Below, one piece after another: positions 10,060-19,359 of a stretch of 22,240 bases of DNA; positions within the stretch are counted from its first letter, which is position 1, and every line of letters starts with the position of its first letter. The notes beneath the pieces are model-generated. The model was given only the letters and a program-made list of their open reading frames with translations, had not been told where the DNA came from and made no database searches. The stretch covers positions 1 to 22,240 of the forward strand of contig KE647215.1 in NCBI GenBank assembly GCA_000447185.1. Direction: 5' to 3'. This DNA comes from Vairimorpha apis BRL 01 (taxonomy: Eukaryota; Microsporidia; Nosematidae). Position numbers and translations under genes: made by a program.

Positions 10060-13000
10060 AGAAAAAACAAAATAAAATAAAATAACAGTGATAGTGAAAG
10101 AAGACAGAAAAACTGATCTGGATAATAGGAAAAAACAGACAAAAAATATTAGCAGCTTTTTTTAACATTAGAACACCTACTTCATTTTATAAAGTGTCGA
10201 TGTTAGTGATGGAGAATGGTTCTAGAGAGTTAATCTTTTAGTATTGGAGCGATTTGATAGAATGACTATAGTCGTATTTAATAGTTCAGTAATGTCTTCT
10301 TACGGAAATTTGGCACCAATATGTAATGCTTAAATTAATGGCAATACTATAAAAATATTGCCCAAAAATAGTGGAAAATAATACCGGTTAGAGAATACAA
10401 ACAATATTTGTCTAAGTGGATAAAAATTTAAGGGCAATTCAGAAATCGAAGAATCACACAAAGAGTTTAATTTGCACATGGATATCTCTAAAAAATTAAA
10501 GAAATTATTAGTTCTTAAAAGAACAAAAGTTGATAAAGTAGAAAGAACAAAAAAATCCAATAGAGCTTGAGGTAACGCTTAAAGATGTGGAAATACATGT
10601 ACGTGAACATTCGTCACTTACCATGTCAGATATCACGTACATTTGTCAGGCAGTACAGAAATGCTACCAGAAGATTATTAAAAAAAATTTTAATGTTCTT
10701 TCTAAAAGGAAAGTATCTTAAAAAAGACGGTATCTCTACAAAACAAGGAGACTTTCCTGCAGAAGGTAAAAATATTTGGGAAACTTTCTGCGAAATAAAA
10801 ACAAGAAGCAATGAAAGTTATGCGAGCCTAAAGAATGATGTCTCTGAGACTATTGCAAGATCTAAGAGAAAATTGCTATTATCTAAAAAATTTTAATATA
10901 CTTCAAACGAAGAATACACAGCATAATAATCAAAGATTTGATCTTATAGAAGCAATTTATATAAAAAGATAGACGGGCTTTTGAAATAAAACAAATTGTG
11001 TGAAAAGAATATATTTAATCATTTTGGACCACAATAAGGATTAGTATAGAGCAAACTGAAAAATGAATCTCTTTTATCGAAGATCTTTTAGAGTCCTGAG
11101 AAGCATAATCTTCCCTGCAAACTAAAAATTCCAAAAGGTAATATTTTTTTTATTAATTTGAAAGCAACAAGGCACGATGGAATATACAACTTTTTTATTA
11201 AGAAAATGTAAGATTGTCATCTTTTTATTTATCCAAGAATAAAGAAAATATAACTTGAATGGAAGGGACCTAGTAATTGATTTTATAAAGGTATTACATA
11301 TTTGATACTTAAGAATATCCCGACAAAAGAAAGTAAATTTAGACTCATTACATGCATGTCGAATCTATACACACTAAACGTGATACAGTTAATTGTAGAA
11401 AAAGAGTTTATGACAGAAAACAGACTTGGTACAGTTATATACGTCCGAAGAGAAAAAGAGCAAGTTTTGCTTACATATAGGTCAATAAGGAGCATGAAAT
11501 TAGCATTAAAACTATTTAAATAGGTGTAAATAAAATTTACGGCACAATAGAAATTTAATATCTCATAACGTGCATAGAACGATTAGTGCTTTATTAGTGA
11601 TAGAAGACTTCATAAAATTCACAATTAAAAAATTGCACATTGAGATAATTTATAGAAAGTAAATTATTTTAAAAAAAAGATAGAAAGAGGTACATTACAA
11701 AAAAAATTTCTTGTCTCTTCTCTATTTGTCCTGTGTATGTATCCGTTGAGCAGTTAATAAATTTAAAATATTTAAAGTAAAGAATACAAACAGTTTAAAC
11801 AACGTTTAATACGAACAATTTCTTTTTATTGATGACTTATTACTCCTAAATGTAGATGAGTGCAAACTCAATTAAATGGCCGAAAAATAATGAACTTTTC
11901 AAAATTGTTAGTTTTGAAATTTACTATTCAAAGTCAGCACTACTGTAGGAAATGCAATAAATATTTATAGTCTTTCAAGGTAGCCATTAATGCGAATATT
12001 TTGGTGTAACCGAAAATAGTATAAATTCTGTTAAGTAAGAGACGTTCGAAAAGGTAAGTACAATGATATTACATGTGTGAGCGGTTATACATGACAAAAC
12101 TTAATATTAAGAATATGATTCTGGCTTTTAACGAGCATGCTATTTCTGTTTTTAATTACTACGCTAGGCTATTTAAACTAGAACACATTGAATTGAACAG
12201 GCTTAATCATGATATCTGACATATTCTTATCAAGTATAATGACCATTTACAGCCTGGATATAATAAGAGACTGTACCTTCCACGATCATAAATTGGTAGA
12301 AGACTCTTAATTTGAACATATATGTAAATTAATGTTTTTCAATATGTATCGATTCCTTGAAGAGACAAGAAATAGCTCTATTATAGGCAACTATGTTTAA
12401 AGCAGAGAAAAAGAAAGGATTATATCTTATACTTATTAAGAAGTGCCATAAAATAATGTATAGTTTTAAGAAAATATATCTATAACAGCGTAAATTGAAG
12501 CTAAAAAATAAATCTTTATGTGGTAAAATATTTACCACATTATTTAATTTATCATTTTAATTTATGAGTTAATTTAAAAATTTAATCTATTTTATTTTCT
12601 AGAAAATTATAAATAGGGTGGAACCCCTAGAAAAAACGGACAAATGGACAGAGGAATTAATAGAGAGTTTTAAGAAAGGATAAACAGACACAATAAACAA
12701 TTTAAAAATAAACAACTATCGACAAAGGTAAAGTCAATCGTGGAGAACTACTTAAGTTCTGGGCTTTTACCAGTGAGTCGCACCACACTTTAAAAATAAA
12801 TATAAAAAAGAACGAATCATGATAAATTGTATAAAATTAGGATCACAACTTAGTAAGCATAAAAGGCTCTTTAATATAGTCGATAAAGGAGAATAATCAG
12901 ACAAGGTCTGAAGAAACAAGTGAATTTTTGCGAGATAGGAAAATATTCTGTGGACAAGAAGGACAATATTCTCATTGAAGATCTTATAAAAAGATGGTGG

Positions 13001-13787
13001 ATCATATAAATATGAATTGTAATCGAATGTTGGGTTTAAACTACATGAAAAAGCATAATGAGGTAGTTAGATGCATACATCTCTTAATATGTAAAAAATA
13101 TGACTTATAAAGACTAATAAAATAAGAAGTTACTCTGTACAAGAGGTGATGTCTGATGACAATGCCGAAATACGAGTGGATACAAGGATATCGACAGATA
13201 TCAAAATAAACAATAACAAGCCTGATATAAATGTCTTATATAAGAAGAACAAGAAATTTTTAATTGTAGAGTTCGGTATTAATACTTAAATCTTCTTATA
13301 ATTTTAAAGAATAAAAAATTAAGAAATACAACCTCATGCTAATTAGTTAGGTATTATTTATAAATCTAAGACATAATTTGTCTCATATTTAATGGTATAA
13401 TATGGTGTATTTACGACATACCATAAGAGATACATCATGGAACTAGGAAAAAACCATCTTTAGAAGAATATATCCAGTCATTAATGTTGAAGAAAACGCT
13501 TGAGAGTATCTCTATCGAACGAAGACGAGGGCATGTTTAAGATGATGCTGGAGAAAAAGAGGTGGAGCGATAAGTGGAAAAGTTAGTTGAATCTAATTAT
13601 AAATATATAGCTGGGAAAAACAATGGACCCTAATAACAATAATTGTGGCGAAATATTAGACCCTAAAGATCTCACAAAGGTTAATAAAGATGAGATAAAA
13701 AAATCCCATATAACAAGTTATGTGCCTAAATATGAGGCTAGTTGAATAAAGGAAAACAATAAAGAATAATTCAATAAATATCTTACT
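10060..13787 (+). mobile_element. Decayed Dong/R4-type non-LTR retrotransposon, longer copy
   Basis: A GC-richer island (about one third G+C by eye) in very AT-rich DNA, carrying the ordered remains of a reverse-transcriptase polyprotein across many stops and frameshifts. Blocks on the plus strand: SKFRLITCMSNLYTLN near 11330-11375, an RT finger motif close to the usual RPITC..LYK. FLFIDDLLLLNVDE near 11822-11863 is the catalytic DD box. NMILAFNEHAISVFNYYARL and then NKRLYLPRS lie at 12110-12290, matching the post-RT segment of this clade. HNEVVRCIHLLICKKYDL near 13045-13100 is part of the zinc knuckle. NNNKPDINVLYKKNKKFLIV and then EFGI, near 13205-13283, form the PD..E core of the restriction-like endonuclease. 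LEEYIQSLMLKKTLESISIE near 13460-13530 is the C-terminal tail. In such elements the protein nicks target DNA and reverse-transcribes its own RNA from the nick. The 5' boundary is set by base composition and is uncertain by a few hundred bases; the 3' end is set by alignment with 885-1757. No intact product can be made. Confidence 0.8.
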
Positions 13788-14978
13788 ATAATTTAATGGT
13801 TTTTTATCATATGTAAAATTTGAAAATTTTTTTAATTTTATTTTTTTAAAAAATATATACAATAAAGTTTTATATTACAATTTTAATACATATAACAAGT
13901 TTTTTGTTCTATTATATGTTAAATCATTAATTTTGTGTTTTAAATAACATATATAAATATATTATAAAGTTTTATTTTATTCTAGTAATATATTAATTTT
14001 TGTTACAATTTGTGATTTTATGTTAATTTAAAGAAAAAATTTACTATTTTAATTCATTTAAACAAAATTATTCAATTACAAAATTTTATATAATAATATT
14101 AACAATTATCTAAAAATTAAAAATCACTTTTTCTTAACATGAAGTTTATAAATAATGTATTTATATATTTCTATTAAATATAAAAAATTTTATATAATAA
14201 ATCAACTTTAAAATAGACAAGATAAAAACGAACATTTTAAATTTTTTATATGTTTATATTTTAAATTTTGGTAATTTATTTTATCATAACTTATTTTGAT
14301 GTTTATTAATTAAATAAAAATTATTTTAAAAATATATAATCTATTTTGAAATATTTTAAGTAGATCTATATTTATTTTAACTATATCATATTTTAATGTT
14401 TATAAATCAAATTTATATGTTTGTATAATTCAAAAAAATATATTTTAACTATATTTTATTTTGAAGTTTATTAAATAAAAAAAATTATAATACAAAAAAA
14501 ATATGGCAAAAAAGTTTTTATAAAAGATTTACAAAATTTTTAAATGTAAAATTATTCTAAACAAATTTTTTTTAATTTATTCTAAAAAATGCTTAAAGTT
14601 TATTTATTAAAAAATTGTACATTAATTTAAAACTTTTTTCATGAAAAAGTATTTAATTAATTTATAATCTTTATTATATGAAAATTGTTAGATAATATTT
14701 ACAAATTTATAATTAATTTTCATAAAATAGTACTTTTATAAATTTATTGTAATTATTTGCACCAATTAATAGATATATATAATATTATATTTTTTTAAAT
14801 CTTATTTGTCAAAAAATAGTATTTATATAAATTTATAGTATTTAATAAAATGTTTATTTATACATCAATAATAGACATGTCTAATATTTAATATTTTATG
14901 TAATCTAATCTGTCAAAATGTTATATAAAATTTAGATTTAAAAAATTAATTTTTTGAAATTTTCAAATGTATTATATT

Positions 14979-15252
14979 AAATCTTAATTTAACACTTACA
15001 TTTATTTATTTTATTTTATTAATTAACAATAACAGGTTAAATTAATCCTTATTTAATTAAATTATTTATATTTTCTTATTTACTTTAAAATAATGACAGG
15101 TAATATCAAATCTTGATTTATAAAAAATATTAATGATTTTTCTTTTATATTCGATTTATGTTAAACCTTAATTTATCTCAAACATTTATTTTTTTGTTAA
15201 TAATGACAGGTATATTAAACCTTAAATTATTAAAACATTTATATTTTCTGAT
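14979..15252. repeat. Degenerate ~50-65-bp tandem repeat abutting the LRR gene start
   Basis: About five diverged units share the block TTAAACCTTAATTTA, a variable A/T stretch with ACATTTATATTTT, and in three units TAATGACAGG or CAATAACAGG. The CTTAATTTA-like cores lie near 14982, 15047, 15110, 15168 and 15219, so spacing shrinks from about 65 to 51. TAATGACAGG is exact at 15091-15100 and 15201-15210. The array stops about 14 bases before the ATG, so it occupies the place where a microsporidian promoter and 5' leader should lie. Confidence 0.6.
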
Positions 15253-15256
15253 TTCA

Positions 15257-15259
15257 CCC
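15257..15259 (+). promoter_or_regulatory. CCC start-proximal motif of the LRR gene
   Basis: TTTCACCCATTCACAATG places CCC seven bases before the ATG at 15267. This fits the CCC-like signal known just upstream of microsporidian start codons and mirrors the pseudogene at 8188-8190. It supports the first ATG over the internal Met4. Confidence 0.55.
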
Positions 15260-15266
15260 ATTCACA

Positions 15267-17765
15267 ATGAATAATATGTCAATAGAAATAATAAAATTAA
15301 TACTTTTTAGTTTAATTGATTTCAAGGAATGTAATTTTATAACGGGATGTTATAACAGAAATTATAATGATTATTATATTACAGAGAGATATATCTATAA
15401 TTTTGATTTGTATAAAGATTGTTTACAAAGTATATCAAAAAATACTTTTAATCATACAATACCAACACTTATCATTTTGTGCAATTTTAATTTAACTAAT
15501 TGTCCACCAGAACTTAAATTATTTAAAAATTTAGTTCATCTAAATTTGTGTAATAATTTATTAACAGGTCTTTGTGAACTGCCCATTAGTTTAACAAGTG
15601 TATATTTAAATGAAAATAAATTTAAATTTATTCCAAAACATTTATTAAATTTAGTAAATCTTGAAATTGTTGATTTAAAACAAAATAATTTATCTGAGTT
15701 TCCAATATCTATAGGAAAATGGATTAATTTGAAAAATTTAGATATTAGTTATAACAATATTTCAGAAATATTTACATCGATAGGAAATTTAACCAAAATT
15801 GAAATAATAAATTTTGAAAATAATAAAATTAAGAATTTACCTAATTCTATCAATAGATTAACAAATTTAAGAGATTTTAATTTAAATTATAATAAGATTA
15901 TTGTATTTCCAGATATATGTGATAATTTACATAAATTAAAAAAATTATATTTATCAAACAATCTAATTTCTAATTTAAAAACAATAACTAAAATTAAATC
16001 ATTAGAAGTTTTATGTTTAAACAATAATCAAATTAAAAAAATACCTGATGATATTTGTAATTTGAAAAATTTAGTAAGTTTAAATTTATCAGAAAATACA
16101 ATTTTAAATTTACCAGATAATTTTATAAAATGTAAAAAGTTAAAGATTTTAAAATTATCAAACAATTTTATTTCTAACGTAAAAATAATTTGCAAAATTA
16201 AATCATTAGAAGTTTTATATTTAAACAATAATCAAATTAAAAAAATACCTGATGATATTTGTAATTTAAAAAATTTAGTAATTTTAAATTTATCAGAAAA
16301 TAGTATTTCAATTTTTCCGAAAAATATTATAAAATGTAAAAAATTAGAACAATTGTTTTTAGCAAGTAATTTAGTTAAAAATATTAGAAGAATTTGTAAA
16401 ATTAAATCTTTAGAAATTTTATTTTTAAATAAAAATAATATATCAATAATACCAGATAATATTGGTAACTTGAAAAATTTAAAAGTATTAGATTTGACTC
16501 AAAATAATATTACAAAATTGCCTATAGATATTTCTAAATGTAAAAATTTAAATTACTTAGATTTAAGAAGAAATAAAATAAATAATATACCTGTTGAACT
16601 TTTTTCATTTTTAAGTAATTTAAATCTTCTTGATTTAAGAGAAAACCCAATTCAATATTCAATTGATTCAGCTGAAATAGATATATTAAAACTTAAAAAA
16701 ACAATGAAATCTAGATTATTTATAGATGAGATTATTATAAATATTGATGATATATACAAAAGACTAAATTCTAAACCAATAAGTTTTAATTATGAAAACT
16801 TAAGAAAATGTAAACCTAATAATTTACCAACATATAAATATTCTGAACAAGAACTTTTAAAAAAAATTAATGATTGGAAAAATAATTTTAAAAATGACGA
16901 GTATAAAGTTAATAAAAATATTGTTATATTGGATCCTAATCAATTTACAAGGGAAGTAAAATCTTTTGATGTAACAATTTTGACAAATTATATTCACCAT
17001 TTATATAATCCAGATGATATTTATCTTAAATGGAACGTTCCAAGAAATTTATTAGATGATTTTAAAAAATATATAGGTGCAATTGTATTCAAACTTTTTT
17101 CGTCTGATGATAATTTTTTAATTGAAGGACATTTAAATAGTTTATCTACTGCTATTTGTTATTGTCCTGAAAGACAAAAAAATGAAATCATGTTTTTATA
17201 TGAAATTTTAATAAATGAAGATGAAAAAAAGATAGAAAAATTACAACAAAATGAATTTGAATTTGAACAGGGATCATTTGAATATAAAAAAAATATAAAA
17301 AAGTTTATAGAAAATAATATAAAAAAGTTTATTGGATCAGCAAAATTAAAGATTTTGATGCATATATTCGGCAATCCCGCAGATTCACAAAATATACATT
17401 CTGTTAATTATTGGAAATACGTATTAAAAGATCATATTGGACTAGATGTATTTGGTGATAAACCTAAATATACAACAAAAGATGAATTTAATGGTCGATT
17501 AGAATTTGGATTACATGCATTTTTTGAAAAATTTACACCTGAATGGTTAATTTTCGAATTTAAAAGTTTTATAAACAATGATTATTATTTGATTTGTAGA
17601 ATAGCTGAATTTTTATTTTATTCTGACAATATTAAAGAAAAAATTAAAAAAAAGTTTGTTGAATATGAGGATGAAGGAAGTGATTATATTTTTTATACTA
17701 ATAGTGTTACAACAGAATTTTGTAAGTTTATTTTACAGGAGATGGAAATTATTATATTAAATTAA
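15267..17765 (+). CDS. Leucine-rich-repeat protein with a conserved uncharacterised C-terminal domain
   Basis: The only intact protein gene in the window, 832 residues. Residues 1-25 hold a short hydrophobic run (IIKLILFSLI) that could be a weak signal or anchor; the broken paralogue has a much clearer signal peptide. Residues ~85-462 form about 17 LRRs of 22-24 residues with the consensus LxxLxLxxNxIxxIPxxIxxLxN. One repeat (GLCELPISLTSVYLNENKFK, 101-120) is shorter and has the ELPxSL form. Residues 243-~450 contain a 68-residue higher-order repeat. Residues ~500-785 form a C-terminal region conserved in the pseudogene: KPISFNYENLRKC (503-515), GAIVFKLFSSDD (604-615), YWKYVLKDHIGLDVFG (715-730), DEFNGRLE (739-746) and FFEKFTPEWLI (752-762). 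A lysine-rich stretch lies at ~652-695. LRRs normally bind proteins; partner and location are unknown, and secretion towards the host is only an inference from the paralogue. Codons are extremely A/T-rich, like the surroundings, so there is no sign of recent transfer. It converges with the rDNA. Confidence 0.9.
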   Translation: MNNMSIEIIKLILFSLIDFKECNFITGCYNRNYNDYYITERYIYNFDLYKDCLQSISKNTFNHTIPTLIILCNFNLTNCPPELKLFKNLVHLNLCNNLLTGLCELPISLTSVYLNENKFKFIPKHLLNLVNLEIVDLKQNNLSEFPISIGKWINLKNLDISYNNISEIFTSIGNLTKIEIINFENNKIKNLPNSINRLTNLRDFNLNYNKIIVFPDICDNLHKLKKLYLSNNLISNLKTITKIKSLEVLCLNNNQIKKIPDDICNLKNLVSLNLSENTILNLPDNFIKCKKLKILKLSNNFISNVKIICKIKSLEVLYLNNNQIKKIPDDICNLKNLVILNLSENSISIFPKNIIKCKKLEQLFLASNLVKNIRRICKIKSLEILFLNKNNISIIPDNIGNLKNLKVLDLTQNNITKLPIDISKCKNLNYLDLRRNKINNIPVELFSFLSNLNLLDLRENPIQYSIDSAEIDILKLKKTMKSRLFIDEIIINIDDIYKRLNSKPISFNYENLRKCKPNNLPTYKYSEQELLKKINDWKNNFKNDEYKVNKNIVILDPNQFTREVKSFDVTILTNYIHHLYNPDDIYLKWNVPRNLLDDFKKYIGAIVFKLFSSDDNFLIEGHLNSLSTAICYCPERQKNEIMFLYEILINEDEKKIEKLQQNEFEFEQGSFEYKKNIKKFIENNIKKFIGSAKLKILMHIFGNPADSQNIHSVNYWKYVLKDHIGLDVFGDKPKYTTKDEFNGRLEFGLHAFFEKFTPEWLIFEFKSFINNDYYLICRIAEFLFYSDNIKEKIKKKFVEYEDEGSDYIFYTNSVTTEFCKFILQEMEIIILN
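15990..16600 (+). repeat. 204-bp (68-residue) internal supra-repeat in the LRR gene
   Basis: KIKSLEVLCLNNNQIKKIPD (from 242), KIKSLEVLYLNNNQIKKIPD (from 310) and KIKSLEILFLNKNNISIIPD (from 378) begin three successive blocks of three LRRs each. They are exactly 204 nt apart. Blocks one and two are nearly identical at the DNA level over their first ~100 bases; the third is more diverged. This points to unequal exchange within the LRR array, with the first two copies the most recent. Confidence 0.85.
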
Positions 17766-17896
17766 ATTTTAATTTATGTTAAAAAAATTATAAAAGTAAA
17801 ATAATATTTCATATTAAAAAATATGGATTTAAAGTTATTCATTATTATTGTTATAAAATTTTAATGTTTTAAATTAAAAAAATTATTATTAATTGT
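17766..17896. other. Short AT-rich spacer after the LRR gene
   Basis: Pure A/T spacer between the LRR stop codon and the start of the first direct repeat. An AATAAA-like polyadenylation signal is not distinct here because the whole stretch is A/T-rich. Confidence 0.5.
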
Positions 17897-18213
17897 AAAA
17901 TGAAATAAAATAAAAATTTATTGATAAAAAATAAAATCTCAGCACCAGAAGAAAAGTCACCAAACCACCAAAAACTTCCAAGAGAAAAACAAAACATCAA
18001 TATCGCGCTTGCACGCCAGCATACCTTTAAGGCCTTGCTTTTAGAGGAAAAATGTGTTCCCATAGGATACAATCCCGGTCTACTTAAAGACCTCCTCTCA
18101 CTTTACGCGAGCACTTAGAACTTCTTTGCCTGGCTCAATACACCAATTAAGAACACAACTCAGTTCAGCGGGTGATAGAGCCTCACTATCATGCCCGACC
18201 TCCCCCAGGTCAA
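17897..18213 (-). repeat. Direct repeat, distal copy (LINE or SINE 3' tail, or rDNA spacer repeat)
   Basis: About 300 bp shared with 18857-19145 in the same orientation. On the minus strand it begins TTTGACCTGGGGGAGGTC and ends in a run of TTTTATTTTATTTCATTTT. The shared core includes GATAGTGAGGCTCTATC, CGCTGAACTGAGTTGTGTTC, AAGGCCTTAAAGGTATGC, TGGCGTGCAAGCGCGATATT and TTTTTCTCTTGGAAGTTTTT. Two small hairpins are preserved in both copies (GACCT/AGGTC and GATAG/CTATC). The middle (about 18075-18125) differs from the other copy and holds an extra hairpin (GGTCT/AGACC). Directly after LINE sequence ending in A10, it reads best as that LINE's 3' untranslated region or as a separate short element. 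Confidence 0.75.
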
Positions 18214-18862
18214 ATTAATTTTTTTTTTCTGCTAATTAAAATTAACTTATTTTCTTCCATTTCTGAAATTTTTTCTGTAAATATTGCTATTTACTCATTT
18301 GTATGATTGTTGTGAATGATGTCACTTAGCTTATTCTGTATTAGAATAGCTCTATTTACAATCATTTTGTCTACGAACTCTATACAAGTACAGAGTTCAT
18401 CAATTTTTTCTGGATTGTGTTTCAATCTTTTTTTATTACCAAGAATAAATTTTACTTTATCTTGGTTACTTGTTATTGTACATTGTAAGATCCTCAGCTT
18501 CTCAGCATATTGGTTTCTGATCTCAGTTAAGAGAGGACATTCTATCAAACAATGTTCTAAATTTTCTAGTGGTCCGTCACACAGGTAACATCTATTTTTA
18601 TACAAAATAGGAATTCTATTAGATGCTGCCATGCGTGTTGACCATTTAACTAGATTACATCTTAATCTAGTATACGTTCTTATCTTTCGATTATTAACTT
18701 TCTGTAATACATACTTGATTCACAAATCAAGTATGCCATACTTATCTGCTATCGATGCTGCTACTGAACTGTTTAAAGTTCTTCTACTTCGCAAGACATC
18801 AATTAGTTTTGCTGTGATAAGTCTACTATCACTAGTTTCATAGTCGTTTCCGACAAAAATGA
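18214..18862 (-). mobile_element. C-terminal fragment of a non-LTR retrotransposon (zinc-knuckle end)
   Basis: Read leftward from about 18862, a reading frame runs to 18291, interrupted once by TGA at 18720-18722. Upstream of the stop it reads DSRLITAKLIDVLRSRRTLN. Downstream it continues through IRTYTRLRCNLVKWSTRMAA to CYLCDGPLENLEHCLIEC. That last motif is Cx2Cx8Hx4C, the zinc knuckle that ends many LINE reverse-transcriptase proteins. After the stop codon come about 60 bases and then AGCAGAAAAAAAAAA at 18215-18230. No RT domain is present, so the copy is 5'-truncated. The protein is unlike the Dong/R4-type copies elsewhere in the window and belongs to a different LINE family; the clade cannot be assigned from this piece. 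It lies between the two ~300-bp direct repeats, just beyond the LSU 3' end. Confidence 0.7.
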
Positions 18863-19145
18863 AATAAAATAAAATTTATTGTTAAAAATAAAACCTCACC
18901 ACTAGAAGAAAAGTCACCAGACCACCAAAAACTTCCAAGAGAAAAACATAACATCAATATCGCGCTTGCACGCCAGCATACCTTTAAGGCCTTGCTTGTA
19001 GGAGAAAAGGTGTTCCCTTAGGATACAACTCAGTTAAGAGTATAGGAACAAAATCGCTTGGTTCAATACACCATTTAAGAACACAACTCAGTTCAGCGGA
19101 GTGATAGAGCCTCACTATCATGCCTGACCTCCCCTAGGTCAAAGT
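18857..19145 (-). repeat. Direct repeat, copy proximal to LSU
   Basis: Second copy of the ~300-bp repeat at 17897-18213, in the same orientation and with the same TTTTATTTTATTTCATTTT end. Here the repeat is joined upstream (on the minus strand) to a 5S-like segment instead of LINE sequence. Identity breaks exactly at TTTGACC. Inside, it is shorter than the other copy, with a different middle (AACTCAGTTAAGAGTATAGG on the plus strand). The same tail attached to two different heads suggests a SINE/LINE pair, two truncated insertions in tandem, or an rDNA-spacer repeat interrupted by a LINE. Confidence 0.75.
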
Positions 19146-19359
19146 TTAGAGATTTCCCGAAGGATAACGAACTCTCTCATCCGGCAATGGATCTCCCATC
19201 CCAAGTGCATTGCCTGCTCTACTTACCATGCAGCAGCCAGAAGGTGTGGTAAGACTTATAAGATTCGCACCAAAGATTATAAAAGCTTCAGTCCCACCCT
19301 CCGCGACGTGGACGCTCTTATTATGGAGGGCGCTTGTATATGGATTCGTTCAATCTTGA
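19146..19359 (-). other. GC-richer structured segment with 5S-rRNA-like stretch, beyond LSU 3' end
   Basis: Not recognisable as LSU. On the minus strand it contains GCACTTGGGATGGGAGAT (19208-19191), close to the eukaryotic 5S internal control region TACTTGGATGGGAGACC, preceded by TAAGTAGAGCAGG, which resembles the 5S TAAGCAGGG box. The spacing between the two is about 5 bases short of real 5S, and the loop-E bases are missing. A 7-bp stem GGCAATG/CATTGCC (19214-19208 with 19189-19183) encloses the motif. Other hairpins are CTTACCA/TGGTAAG (near 19253-19222) and GGATGAGTTCAAGATTGAAC with its partner GAATCC at 19367-19342. This is not a functional 5S gene. It could be the 5S-derived head of a SINE, a LINE leader, or variable spacer. 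The boundary with LSU is uncertain by about 40 bases. Confidence 0.4.

Larger units (their letters stand above)
13788..15266. other. AT-rich intergenic desert upstream of the LRR gene
   Basis: About 1.5 kb of A/T-dominated DNA with no supported gene or RNA. The final ~290 bases consist of a degenerate tandem repeat running up to the LRR start codon, listed separately. The desert presumably contains the promoter of the LRR gene; only the CCC motif could be singled out. Confidence 0.6.

Noticed and set aside
10585..10896. 103-residue open frame on the plus strand
   Set aside because: It lies within the decayed retrotransposon, has no recognisable motif and is not supported by the neighbouring conserved blocks. 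Probably a chance opening in the N-terminal part of the dead element.
17921..18118. 65- and 67-residue frames on both strands in the direct repeat
   Set aside because: The other repeat copy (18857-19145) does not keep them open, and the conserved features are hairpins rather than codons.
18316..18843. Plus-strand frames opposite the LINE fragment
   Set aside because: The minus strand carries the zinc-knuckle frame; the plus-strand frames are its mirror and show no motif.
19191..19208. Functional 5S rRNA gene
   Set aside because: Only the 3'-half control region is recognisable, the box spacing is short and the 5' half cannot be aligned, so a working 5S gene is not supported.
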